Source: Streptomyces bambusae (lineage in GTDB: Bacteria > Actinomycetota > Actinomycetes > Streptomycetales > Streptomycetaceae). Taken from it: a stretch of 64,000 bases of DNA. Where the stretch lies: NCBI RefSeq assembly GCF_020532645.1, contig NZ_JAJAUZ010000014.1, forward strand, positions 82,783-146,782, read 5' to 3'. The position numbers and the translations under genes are program-made. The notes beneath the pieces are model-generated. The model was not told the origin of the DNA. It did no database searches and saw only the letters and a list, made by a program, of their open reading frames with translations. Shown here piece after piece: positions 1 to 7,049 of the stretch. Each line of letters starts with the position of its first letter. Position 1 is the stretch's first letter.

Positions 1-864
1 GTGGAGCCACCAGTTCGTGCCGTAGGTGGCGTTGATGCGGCAGGGGCGGCCCGCCTCGTGGTGGGTGCGCAGCAGGCCCGGCTGCACTCCGTACCGCATC
101 TCGATCTCCGCGACCGAGGCCAGCAGGCCGCTGTCCTCGGCGGCGGCGAGGACAGCCGGGTCCTGCGTCGCCAGCGACAGCCGTACGCCCCGCTCCACCA
201 GCAGCTGCGCCAGCCGCAGGTAGCGGTCGTCGAGCGCCGGACCGCGCCCCAGCGCCCGGTGCGCCGGCTCCGGGAACGCGCCCTTGACCAGCCGGATCCG
301 GCAGCCCGGCCGGGCCACCTCGGCCGCGTCCCGCTCGGTGCGGTGCAGGTGCGCCTGGAGGGTCAGGCCCACGTTCCCGTACCGCCGGGACAGCTCCCGC
401 TGCACCGTCAGGGCCGCGTCCACCGTGGCGTACCGCTCCATGCTCAGGACGATCTCGCCGCCCCGCTCGGCGGCGGCCGCGGCGACCCGCCCGGCGTTCT
501 CCCGGGCCCGGGCCGGCGAGTGCCCGAGCCCCACCGCCAGCAGGTCGAAGCCGACCTGGTCGGGAGCGTCCTCGTGGCCGAGCAGCGCCAGGTACTCGCC
601 GACCACCTCCTCCTCCGGCCCGGAGCCCGTGAACTCGGCCGTCACCCGGTATCCGAGGGCCCGCAGCCGGGCGGACTCCGCGAGGAAGCCCTCGCGGTCC
701 GGGGCGAGCACGTAGCGCCGGGCGGCGGGGGAGAGGACGTCGCGCAGCGGGGAGTCTGGCGCGGCGAAGCCGGCCAGGCAGCGGGAGTCGGTCGCGAGCC
801 GGCGCAGGCCCTCCGCTGCGGCCTCCAGCAGGGCGCGCTGCGAGGACCCGTGGACCGTCGTCAT
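1..864 (-). CDS. Proline dehydrogenase family protein (3' end cut off by window)
   Basis: Likely FAD-dependent oxidation of proline, or a proline-like residue, to the pyrroline. The 288 codons visible run off the left edge. Family motifs appear in order: TLQAHLHRT (flavin barrel), RLVKGAFPEP, LATQDP, EIEMRYGVQPGLLR and, at the window edge, NATYGTNWWLH, which sits where the family has its substrate and flavin contacts. The ATG at 864 overlaps the stop of the upstream ATP-grasp-like gene (ATGA), so the two are translationally coupled. Primary-metabolism proline dehydrogenases usually sit beside a P5C dehydrogenase. Here the gene lies in a biosynthetic operon, so a pathway-specific proline-oxidising role is inferred. 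Confidence 0.8.
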   Translation of the reverse strand, partial: MTTVHGSSQRALLEAAAEGLRRLATDSRCLAGFAAPDSPLRDVLSPAARRYVLAPDREGFLAESARLRALGYRVTAEFTGSGPEEEVVGEYLALLGHEDAPDQVGFDLLAVGLGHSPARARENAGRVAAAAAERGGEIVLSMERYATVDAALTVQRELSRRYGNVGLTLQAHLHRTERDAAEVARPGCRIRLVKGAFPEPAHRALGRGPALDDRYLRLAQLLVERGVRLSLATQDPAVLAAAEDSGLLASVAEIEMRYGVQPGLLRTHHEAGRPCRINATYGTNWWLH

Positions 865-1793
865 CGCTGCGCCCCGGCGCCGGCCATCAGCCGCCGGATC
901 CGCCGCCGGTCCCGCTGGAGCTGGAGCCGGGAGGCGTGCAGCGTGTAGGCGACCGGGCCGCCGCCGTCCGGGCGCGGCCGGGTGTCGAGGTGGTAGACGG
1001 ACGGCAGCGCGGCGATCTCGCCGGCCACCGCCGGGTCGAGGGCGCCGGCCGGGCCGCCGCCGGGCGCGTCGGCGGCCGCGTCGACCACCAGCGCCTCGCA
1101 CAGCTTCGTGTACGTACGCCCGGCCCAGCGGCTCGTGAACTCCTGCGGGGCCAGATACGACAGGGCGGTGAGGTCCGCCTGGTTGGCGCCCAGGCACACG
1201 TCGTCGTAGCCGGGCAGCACGTGGTCGCCGAGCCGGGGCGCGGCCTCCGCCAGCACCGGACCGGCCGGGGTGAGCACCACCCGGACGTGCCCTGGGCCGT
1301 GCTCGACGCCCAGGGCGGTGAGGATCTCGTCGGCGTAGGCGATCAGCAGCGGGCCCGGGCCGTGCCGCGGGTCGATCAGCGTGGTGTGGGCGTGCACGGA
1401 GTGCAGGCCGTGCCGGCGGGCGTGCCGGCGGCGGATCGCGGTCACGTGCCGGCGGCCGTCGCGGGAGACGGTGTCGACGGTGTACTCCTCGCCGCCGGCG
1501 ACGCGGCGCCGGGCGGGCGGGGCGGCGCCGGGGTGGCCCGGCAGCCCCAGCCGGCGGGCCAGCGCACCGGCGAGCGGGTCGCCGGAGCCCGCGCAGGCGA
1601 TCACGCACAGCGGGGTGTGGCGGGGTGGCAGTGCCGCAGCGGCCTCCTCGGCCCCACCGGGTGCACCGCTCCGCACGTGCACCGTCCCCACCCCCCATTT
1701 GGCAAAGGCTCTTGGCAACATATTGCCAACCGGTTCGGCGTCCACGAGTACTGCTACGTACGTGTCTCCCCTGGTCAAGCTCGCGATCGTCAT
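861..1793 (-). CDS. Degenerate ATP-grasp-like protein lacking the ATP-binding lobe
   Basis: 310 aa. The N-terminus (YVAVLVDAEPVG...VGTVHVRSG) is the pre-ATP-grasp domain of amino-acid ligases, and the C-terminal half from EEYTVDTVSRDGRRHVTAI is the ATP-grasp C-lobe. The roughly 110 residues expected between them, with the nucleotide-binding lysine and glycine-rich loop, are missing: the protein goes from LARRLGLPGH almost straight to GGEEYTVDT. The metal-site region (LAEAAPRLGDH) also departs from the usual E-x-N-x-R pattern. It is therefore probably not an active ligase; it could be a binding or structural partner. ATG at 1793 follows a strong GGTGGAGGAGC site. Codons near position 1715 are AT-rich because they overlap operator boxes. 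The reading frame itself is intact. Confidence 0.75.
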   Translation of the reverse strand: MTIASLTRGDTYVAVLVDAEPVGNMLPRAFAKWGVGTVHVRSGAPGGAEEAAAALPPRHTPLCVIACAGSGDPLAGALARRLGLPGHPGAAPPARRRVAGGEEYTVDTVSRDGRRHVTAIRRRHARRHGLHSVHAHTTLIDPRHGPGPLLIAYADEILTALGVEHGPGHVRVVLTPAGPVLAEAAPRLGDHVLPGYDDVCLGANQADLTALSYLAPQEFTSRWAGRTYTKLCEALVVDAAADAPGGGPAGALDPAVAGEIAALPSVYHLDTRPRPDGGGPVAYTLHASRLQLQRDRRRIRRLMAGAGAQR

Positions 1794-1891
1794 GCTCCTC
1801 CACCCCCTGGTCGGAGAGTGCTGCCGCGTGGGACGTCGAATTGTTTCCAGCTTTAGGCAAAACATTGCCACAGCATCCGTGGACTTGGCAA
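1699..1891. promoter_or_regulatory. Two 18-bp TTGGCAA-N4-TTGCCAA operators plus half-sites
   Basis: A perfect copy, TTGGCAA-CATA-TTGCCAA, is at 1712-1729 with an extra TTGGCAA at 1699-1705. Both lie inside the first 32 codons of the degenerate ATP-grasp gene. A second copy, TAGGCAA-AACA-TTGCCAC, is at 1854-1871 in that gene's promoter, followed by a TTGGCAA half-site at 1885-1891. The same architecture recurs at 3432-3449 and 4472-4489, so it is probably the binding site of the XRE-TPR regulator encoded next door. Confidence 0.65.
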
Positions 1892-1912
1892 CAATCGGGG
1901 TGCCCAGACGCC

Positions 1913-1955
1913 ACCGCGCGGGCGCCCGACCGGTCCGGCCGGGCGCCCGCGCGGT
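1913..1955. terminator. Long perfect hairpin behind the XRE-TPR gene
   Basis: The arms 1913-1928 and 1940-1955 are perfect reverse complements (16 bp, almost all G/C) around an 11-nt loop. The hairpin starts about 48 nt after the regulator's stop codon on the minus strand and precedes the next operon's promoter, so it probably ends the regulator transcript. There is no U-tract, as is usual in Streptomyces. Confidence 0.75.
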
Positions 1956-2002
1956 GTCTGCGGGTGCCGTGGTGACGCTGTGAACGGGTGGTGCGGGCCG
2001 CC

Positions 2003-3235
2003 TCAGGCCTGCGCGCTCTGCGCCCTGGTGCGCGCCTGCATCAGGCACTCGGCGGCGAGCCGCCAGATCTCCGCGGCCAGGTCCACGTTGGAGCTCTCCT
2101 GCGCCTCCACGGCGAGCCGCTGGAGACCGGCGAGGCCCTCGTCCTCCTCGCCCGCCATGATCCGCAGCTGGTTGTCCAGCACCTCCAGGCGGACCCGGGT
2201 CTGGTACGGCAGCCGCAGCTCGGACCGGGCCAGCCGGTCGAGCAGCGCCCGGGCGTCGGGCAGCCGCCCCTCGTGGAAGGCGAGCCGCGCCCGCAGCACC
2301 GTCAGCTGCTGCTCCAGCGCAGGCGTCCGGGCGAACGGAAGCCCCGCCTCCGCCGCCTCGATGCACCGCTGCGCGGCGTCCGGGTCCGGCGGGAACTTCT
2401 GCAGGTGCAGTTCCGCGATGGCCACCCGCAGCCGCAGCCACAGGGTCAGGTTCTCCCGGCTGTCGAAGTGCTCCAGGGCCTGCTCGAACAGCGCCTGGGC
2501 GGCAGCGAACTCGCCCTGGCGCACCCGCAGCGCGCCCGCCGTCCAGATCGCCTCGGCCCACAGCGTGTCGGTGCGGCCGTCGACCAGCGCGGTCAGCTCG
2601 TCCGCGTGCCGGCGGGCGTCCGGCAGCCGGCCGGCCTCCGCCTCCACGGACACCAGCACCAGCAGCGCGCCCGCGACGTCCGCGGCCGACAGCCCGCTGT
2701 CCCGTGCCAGCCGGTAGGCGGTGGTGGCGGCGTCGACGGCGGGCAGTATCTCGCCCTGGACGCGCAGCGAGCGGGCGTACTGGGTGAGCGCACGGGCGCG
2801 CAGCTCCGCCAGGCCGATCTGCTCGCTGATCACGACCAGCTCGTCCAGGTAGCCGCGCTCGGCGGCCTGCTCGCCGTGCCGCCGCTTCCACCGGGCCAGC
2901 AGCCACAGGGCCTGCCAGCGCAGCATCGGGTCCTGGCCGTGGGCCGACTCCAGTGCCTTCGCCAGCAGCTCGCTGGTCTCGTCGGAGTCGAGGGAGGTGG
3001 CCAGCGACAGGCTCTGGGCCAGCGAGGTCGCCTTCGACTCCTCGAACTCGGCGGGGTCGATGTCCAGTTGCCGCGCCAGGTGGGCCACGGCGCGCTCGGT
3101 GGGCTGGCGGGCCCCCGATTCCAGGCGTGACAGGTAGCCGGTCGACATGCCGTCGCCGGCGAGGGCGGCCTGCGAAAGGCCACGCTCGGTCCTCAGCTGC
3201 TTCAGCCGACGACCAAATGATGGCTGCTCCAGCAC
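2003..3235 (-). CDS. XRE-family regulator with TPR-like C-terminus
   Basis: 410 aa. Residues 5-65 form a Cro/C1-type helix-turn-helix (RRLKQLRTERGLSQAALA...STGYLSRLESGARQP). The rest is an alpha-helical array of roughly 34-residue units typical of tetratricopeptide repeats, with many Leu/Ala-rich helices and repeated LRARLAFHEG-type segments. Such proteins usually act as cluster-linked activators or repressors with the TPR part as sensor. The start is a GTG at 3235. The gene is transcribed away from the carrier-protein gene, and the shared 358-bp gap holds an inverted-repeat operator. Autoregulation and control of region 1 are inferred from operator recurrence. Confidence 0.88.
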   Translation of the reverse strand: MLEQPSFGRRLKQLRTERGLSQAALAGDGMSTGYLSRLESGARQPTERAVAHLARQLDIDPAEFEESKATSLAQSLSLATSLDSDETSELLAKALESAHGQDPMLRWQALWLLARWKRRHGEQAAERGYLDELVVISEQIGLAELRARALTQYARSLRVQGEILPAVDAATTAYRLARDSGLSAADVAGALLVLVSVEAEAGRLPDARRHADELTALVDGRTDTLWAEAIWTAGALRVRQGEFAAAQALFEQALEHFDSRENLTLWLRLRVAIAELHLQKFPPDPDAAQRCIEAAEAGLPFARTPALEQQLTVLRARLAFHEGRLPDARALLDRLARSELRLPYQTRVRLEVLDNQLRIMAGEEDEGLAGLQRLAVEAQESSNVDLAAEIWRLAAECLMQARTRAQSAQA

Positions 3236-3593
3236 GTGTTTGCCCCAACGGTGGATGGAGTTGCGAAGGGTTCCGGGAGGGACCGTCTTGCCGCTGCCGT
3301 GTCACATAATTCGATCCTGTTGTGCCAAGGGTATCCAACAACAGTGCAGGCTAGCAACCAGTTCACGGCCCTGGCCTGCATGTCTGGACCTTGTGGGTGA
3401 CCGGTTTCGGCAACGCGATGTGCCAAGAACCTTGGCAAGTCGTTGTCAATTTGGCGTGATTGTCGTACGCTTCTTGGCAACGCGAGGTGCTCACGGACCT
3501 CACGACCGCCCACCGCCCGATGTCCGCGATGGCGCGGCCCGCCGGAACCCGAGGCGCGGCCCGCCGCCGACGATGCCCACAGGAGTGGCCTAA
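3236..3593. promoter_or_regulatory. Divergent promoter region with XRE-type operators
   Basis: 358 bp without a gene. It contains TTGGCAA-GTCG-TTGTCAA at 3432-3449, overlapped by a TGCCAAG-AAC-CTTGGCA palindrome at 3421-3437. Half-sites are at 3323-3329 (TGCCAAG) and 3474-3480 (TTGGCAA). The boxes sit between the regulator (minus) and the tandem carrier gene (plus), so one bound dimer could control both. No further coding sequence was seen. Confidence 0.65.
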
Positions 3594-4196
3594 ATGACCC
3601 GTGACCGCTCTGCCGTCATCGCCGTCACCGGCACGTCGGCGCCCAGCCCGGACGCGCCGGCCGACGAGGCCGCCGAGGTGCGGGAGTTCGTCACGCAGGC
3701 CTGGTGCCGGCTGCTCGGCGCCACGCACCTGACCGAGCACTCCGACTTCTTCGTCCGCGGCGGGGACTCGCTGCTGATGACCCGTCTGGTGCGGTGGATC
3801 TCCCGCGAGTTCGGCGTCTCCGTGCCGGTGCACGAGATGTCCCGGCGCAACCTGGGGGACCAGGTGGCCCTGGTGCACGCGATGGTCTCCACGGCCCGCC
3901 CGCAGCGCGCCCGGCCCGCCGCCGGGGTCCGCGAGGTCCGCACCTTCCTCACCCAGTCCTGGCGCGATCTGCTGGGCTGCCCGACGCCGGGGGAGCGCTC
4001 CGACTTCTTCGCGCTCGGCGGCGACTCGCTGCTGATGACCCGGCTGGTCCAGCGGATCGGGCGGGAGTTCGGCGTCCCCGTGCCCGTCCACGACCTCCTG
4101 GCCGCGCCGGCTCTCGGCGACCAGGTCCGGCTGGTGGTCCGGCTGCTGACCTCAGGCCCCTGCCCGACCCTCGACGCCCCTGAGCGCGCCGCCTGA
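3594..4196 (+). CDS. Tandem phosphopantetheine carrier protein (two PCP/ACP domains)
   Basis: 200 aa made of two similar carrier domains, about residues 28-98 and 113-185. Each has a GGDSLLMTRLV motif whose serine (S59 and S145) would take the phosphopantetheine arm. The domains are near repeats of each other (DFFVRGGDS versus DFFALGGDS, SREFGVSVPVH versus GREFGVPVPVH), which suggests recent internal duplication. No adenylation or condensation domain is attached or lies nearby, so loading must come from a free-standing ligase or from outside the window. The ATG follows CAGGAGTGGCCTAA. A PPTase gene about 31 kb away (35215-36114) could prime it. The downstream thioesterase gene fits offloading or editing. 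Confidence 0.9.
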   Translation: MTRDRSAVIAVTGTSAPSPDAPADEAAEVREFVTQAWCRLLGATHLTEHSDFFVRGGDSLLMTRLVRWISREFGVSVPVHEMSRRNLGDQVALVHAMVSTARPQRARPAAGVREVRTFLTQSWRDLLGCPTPGERSDFFALGGDSLLMTRLVQRIGREFGVPVPVHDLLAAPALGDQVRLVVRLLTSGPCPTLDAPERAA

Positions 4197-4251
4197 CCCC
4201 TGACCCCCTGACGCGCCCGCCTGCGCCCTGACGTTCCAGGCCCCCGACCCT

Positions 4252-4365
4252 TGCGGTCCGGGGTCCGGACGCGTTTGCGCGGGCGGGGCTCGGAGATCCG
4301 GGGCTCCGCCCCGGACGCCGGTCCTCAGACTCCGCTGGGAGGTGCCCCCTGGACGGGCTGGGGGG
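4252..4365. repeat. Intergenic GGGGCTCCGCCCC-type repeat element
   Basis: The 373-bp gap between carrier and peptide genes holds a dyad-rich element (GGGGCTCCGCCCCGGACGCC) related to copies at 9290-9440, 38149-38302, 52586-52788 and 56328-56372. It is followed at about 4334-4361 by a 28-bp segment (GCTGGGAGGTGCCCCCTGGA...) that recurs in inverted orientation near 9492-9520. Confidence 0.6.
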
Positions 4366-4455
4366 TGCGGCGCGGCGTGACCCTGCGTGCGCCCGGCCGG
4401 GTTCTGCCTGCGCGCTGGATTGCGCCTCGCTCCCACCTGCGCGCCCCTCCACACA

Positions 4456-4525
4456 GGCAAGTTGCCAAAGTCTGGCAACTATTTGCCAAGGATGCTCGGG
4501 CTTCGCTAACTTCTGGCGCCAGAAG
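4456..4525. promoter_or_regulatory. Promoter of the secreted-peptide gene: XRE operator and 16-bp palindrome
   Basis: CTGGCAA-CTAT-TTGCCAA lies at 4472-4489, with another TTGCCAA at 4462-4468, exactly 21 bp (two helical turns) before the 4483 copy. A perfect 16-bp palindrome, CTTCTGGCGCCAGAAG, is at 4510-4525, 45 bp before the start codon. The local AT content is raised relative to its surroundings. Confidence 0.65.
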
Positions 4526-4569
4526 CCGACCGGCCCCGTACCACGTGCCCTTCCCGCTCAGGAGTCGCC

Positions 4570-4725
4570 ATGAGAACCGTCCTTCTTGCCGCCCGCACCT
4601 CCGTGGTTCTCGGCGTGATGGGCCTGGCCGCCGCCCTCGCCGTGCCGAGCGCCGCAGCCGCCGGCAACGTCGAGTGGCCCGCACCGTGCGTCTGCGGCGG
4701 CTCCGTCGACGTCGAATGGCCCTGA
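4570..4725 (+). CDS. 51-aa secreted small peptide with VEWP repeats
   Basis: A short ORF with its own site (CAGGAG, 5 nt before ATG) and dedicated operators upstream. Residues 1-9 (MRTVLLAAR) are basic, residues 10-27 are a hydrophobic core, and a signal-peptidase-like A-A-A-A precedes G32. The predicted mature part is about 20 residues: NVEWP, then APCVCGGSVD with Cys40 and Cys42, then a second VEWP at the very C-terminus. The internal V-E-W-P repeat and C-V-C motif match no family I recognise. Its stop lies 7 nt before the thioesterase ATG, which lacks a clear ribosome site, so translation of the two is probably coupled. It may be a peptide substrate, signal or exported factor; function unknown. 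Confidence 0.7.
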   Translation: MRTVLLAARTSVVLGVMGLAAALAVPSAAAAGNVEWPAPCVCGGSVDVEWP

Positions 4726-4732
4726 TCACCCC

Positions 4733-5485
4733 ATGACCTGGCTGCAGTGCACCACCCCGCGGCCCGACGCGGAGCGACGCCTCGTCTGCTTTCCGCACGA
4801 AGGCGGGGTGGCCTCGTTCTTCGCCCGCTGGGCCGAGGCCCTGCCCGGCACCGAGGTGCACGCAGCGTGCTATCCCGGTCGCGCCGAACGCGCCGCGGAA
4901 CCCTGTGCGACCGACGTCCGCCACCTGGCCGGCGACCTCGCCCGGGCCGTCCGGCCGCTCGCCGACCGCCCCCTCGTCCTCTTCGGGCACAGCCTGGGCG
5001 CCTGGATCGCCTTCGAGACCGCCCGGGAACTGGAAGCAGCGGGCAGCAGGGTCTGCGCCCTGGTCGTCTCCGGAGCCCCGGCCCCGCAGACCCGGCGCAC
5101 CCCCGGCACCGCACCCGGACTCGCCGGCGGCGAGTTCGCCCCCGCCCCCGCCGACAGCCCCGCCCCGCTGCTGGCCGAACCCGTGCTGCTGAAACTGGTC
5201 TTCCCGTACGTGCAGGCCGACGCCAGGATGGCCGAGAGCTACGTCCACCGGCCCGGGCCCCCGCTGAACTGCCCGGTCACCACCCTCGTCGGGGCGGGCG
5301 ATCCCACGGTCACCGCCGAGGACGCCACCGCCTGGGCGGACCTGAGCCAGGGGGCCCACCAGGCCCCCGTGCCGGCCGGCCCGCACCGCCCGCTGGCGGC
5401 GCGGCCACCGCAGGAGCTCGTACGCCGGCTGCTGGACGGGGCCGCCGGCGGCCCGGAACGGTCCGGACCGCTGCACCGACGCTGA
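4733..5485 (+). CDS. Type II thioesterase
   Basis: 250 aa alpha/beta hydrolase of the size of stand-alone NRPS/PKS thioesterases. Visible motifs are the N-terminal LVCFPHEGG-x-ASFF, the nucleophile elbow GHSLGA (Ser about residue 86), the acid strand VGAGDPTVTAED, and a late His in GPHRPL. Such enzymes clear misprimed carrier proteins or release products. It lies in a run of same-strand genes behind the tandem carrier protein, its likely partner. It starts 7 nt after the small-peptide stop with no good ribosome site of its own, suggesting coupled expression. Confidence 0.88.
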   Translation: MTWLQCTTPRPDAERRLVCFPHEGGVASFFARWAEALPGTEVHAACYPGRAERAAEPCATDVRHLAGDLARAVRPLADRPLVLFGHSLGAWIAFETARELEAAGSRVCALVVSGAPAPQTRRTPGTAPGLAGGEFAPAPADSPAPLLAEPVLLKLVFPYVQADARMAESYVHRPGPPLNCPVTTLVGAGDPTVTAEDATAWADLSQGAHQAPVPAGPHRPLAARPPQELVRRLLDGAAGGPERSGPLHRR

Positions 5486-5500
5486 GAGGAAGCCGCACGC

Positions 5501-6052
5501 ATGCCGCACATCTCGCTCGACAACGACCTCCCCGGGATCAGCGGCCTGATGGCCCAGAGGCCCGACACCGCCGCCCCCCTCAACCTGCTGGCGAACGCCC
5601 TGCTGCACGCGCCGTCCTCGCTGCCCGCCGGAGAGCGCGAGCTGATCGCGGCCTACGTGTCCCAGCTGAACGCCACCCCGTTCTGCGCCGGCTCGCACAG
5701 CGCCTTCGCCGCCGCCCAGATCGACGGCGGCCGCGAGCTCGTCGACGCCGTCCTCGCCGACCCGGCCACCGCGCCGGTCAGCCCCAAGCTCCGGGCCCTG
5801 CTGCGGGTCGCCGCCGAAGTCCAGGGCGCGGCCCGGCCCGTCGCCGCCGAGACCATCGCCGCCGCCCGCGCCGAGGGCGCCGACGACACCGACCTCCACG
5901 ACACCGTGCTGATCGCCGCGGCCTTCTGCATGTACAACCGCTACGTCAGCGGACTGGCCACCGTGATCCCGGCCGACCCCTCCTACTACGAGGAGTCCGC
6001 CAAGCGGATCGTCTCCGAGGGCTACGGCCGCTCCGCGGCCCAGGCAGGCTAG
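5501..6052 (+). CDS. AhpD/CMD-fold peroxidase-related protein
   Basis: 183 aa all-helical protein of the carboxymuconolactone-decarboxylase/AhpD superfamily. The core reads GERELIAAYVSQLNATPFCAGSHSAF, in which the usual CxxC redox pair is replaced by C-x-G-S-H-S, as in the uncharacterised peroxidase-related subgroup. A second helical hairpin has HDTVLIAAAFCMYNRYV. A paralogue with the same layout lies at 25605-26147, at the other end of region 1. The start follows GAGAGGAAG, 15 nt after the thioesterase stop. The real reaction is unknown; candidates are peroxide reduction or an unusual ring decarboxylation or isomerisation. Confidence 0.85.
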   Translation: MPHISLDNDLPGISGLMAQRPDTAAPLNLLANALLHAPSSLPAGERELIAAYVSQLNATPFCAGSHSAFAAAQIDGGRELVDAVLADPATAPVSPKLRALLRVAAEVQGAARPVAAETIAAARAEGADDTDLHDTVLIAAAFCMYNRYVSGLATVIPADPSYYEESAKRIVSEGYGRSAAQAG

Positions 6053-6054
6053 CC

Positions 6055-6972
6055 GTGGCCGCCGGAGGCGCGTGGACCGCGCAGGACGTCCCCGACCAGA
6101 GCGGCCGGACCGCCGTGGTGACCGGAGCCGCCTCCGGCCTCGGCCTGGAGACGGCCCGGGCGCTCGCCGTCCGCGGCGCCCACGTGGTGCTCGCGGTGCG
6201 CGACTCCGGCAAGGCCGCCGTCGCCGCGGCCCGGATCCGGGCCGCGGCGCCCCGCGCCGAACTCACCGTGCAGCACCTCGACCTGGCCGACCTGGCCTCC
6301 GTCCGGGAAGCCGCCAAGCAGCTGGCCGACCTCGGCCGCATCGACCTGCTCGTCAACAACGCCGGCGTCATGTGGACCCCGTACACCCGCACCGTCGACG
6401 GCCACGAGCTCCAGTTCGCCACCAACCACCTCGGGCACTTCGCCCTCACCGGGCTGCTGCTCGACACCCTCCGGGCCACCCCCGGCGCGCGCGTCGTCAC
6501 CATCAGCAGCTACCTGCACCGGTTCGCCCGCATCGACTTCGGCGGCCTCGACGCCGAGCACGGCTACAACCGCTACCGGGCGTACAGCCAGTCCAAGCTC
6601 GCCAACCTCATGTTCAGCCGCGAGCTGCACCGCCGGCTGGAGCAGGCCGGCGACGGCACGCTGTCCGTCGCCGCCCACCCCGGACTCGCCGCCACCGGCC
6701 TCGGCCGCGAGCTGCCGGCCCTCGTCCGCCGCCTCGGCCCGGCGCTCGGCCCGCTGTTCCTGCAGCGCGCCGACCAGGGCATGCTGCCCGGCCTGCGGGC
6801 CGCCACCGACCCGGCCGTGCGCGGCGGCACGTACTACGGGCCCACCGGCATCACCGAGACCCGCGGCCGCCCCGGCCCGGCCCGCCCCGGCCGCGCCGCC
6901 CTCGACGGACGGGCCGCGGCCCGGCTCTGGGAGGAGTCCGAGCGCCTGACCGGCGTCGCGTACGGGCTGTGA
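6055..6972 (+). CDS. Short-chain dehydrogenase/reductase (retinol-dehydrogenase-like)
   Basis: 305 aa. Rossmann motif TGAASGLGLETA, NNAGVM, catalytic Ser in TISSYLH, and Y-x-x-x-K as YSQSKLANLM, followed by the AAHPGLAATGL segment typical of the light-dependent-protochlorophyllide/retinol-dehydrogenase branch of SDRs. The GTG start lies 3 nt after the AhpD-like stop, so it is co-translated with the upstream genes. The substrate is unknown; it most likely reduces a pathway ketone with NADPH. Confidence 0.88.
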   Translation: MAAGGAWTAQDVPDQSGRTAVVTGAASGLGLETARALAVRGAHVVLAVRDSGKAAVAAARIRAAAPRAELTVQHLDLADLASVREAAKQLADLGRIDLLVNNAGVMWTPYTRTVDGHELQFATNHLGHFALTGLLLDTLRATPGARVVTISSYLHRFARIDFGGLDAEHGYNRYRAYSQSKLANLMFSRELHRRLEQAGDGTLSVAAHPGLAATGLGRELPALVRRLGPALGPLFLQRADQGMLPGLRAATDPAVRGGTYYGPTGITETRGRPGPARPGRAALDGRAAARLWEESERLTGVAYGL

Positions 6973-6974
6973 CG

Positions 6975-7037
6975 GCGGGCCCGCACACGACGCGCGCGGG
7001 CCCGCACACGACGCGCGCGGGCCCGTGAGCGACGCGC
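6975..7037. repeat. Three tandem 21-bp repeats between convergent genes
   Basis: Unit GCGGGCCCGCACACGACGCGC at 6975-6995 and 6996-7016 (identical) and 7017-7037 (two to three changes). Each unit carries a GCGGGCCCGC dyad, so the array can form hairpins. It lies between the SDR stop and the ATP-grasp stop and could terminate from both sides. Confidence 0.75.
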
Positions 7038-7049
7038 GGAGGGCGCCGG

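Noticed and set aside
1..948. Long plus-strand open frame (315 codons) over the left edge
   Set aside because: Shadow of the minus-strand proline dehydrogenase: low-complexity Arg/Pro/Ala-rich translation, no ribosome site and no family motifs.
1794..3341. Minus-strand frame extending the degenerate ATP-grasp gene far upstream (826 codons in total)
   Set aside because: The added part overlaps the XRE-TPR gene in another frame and is Arg/Gly/Ala filler; the conserved ATP-grasp N-terminus and a strong ribosome site sit at 1793.
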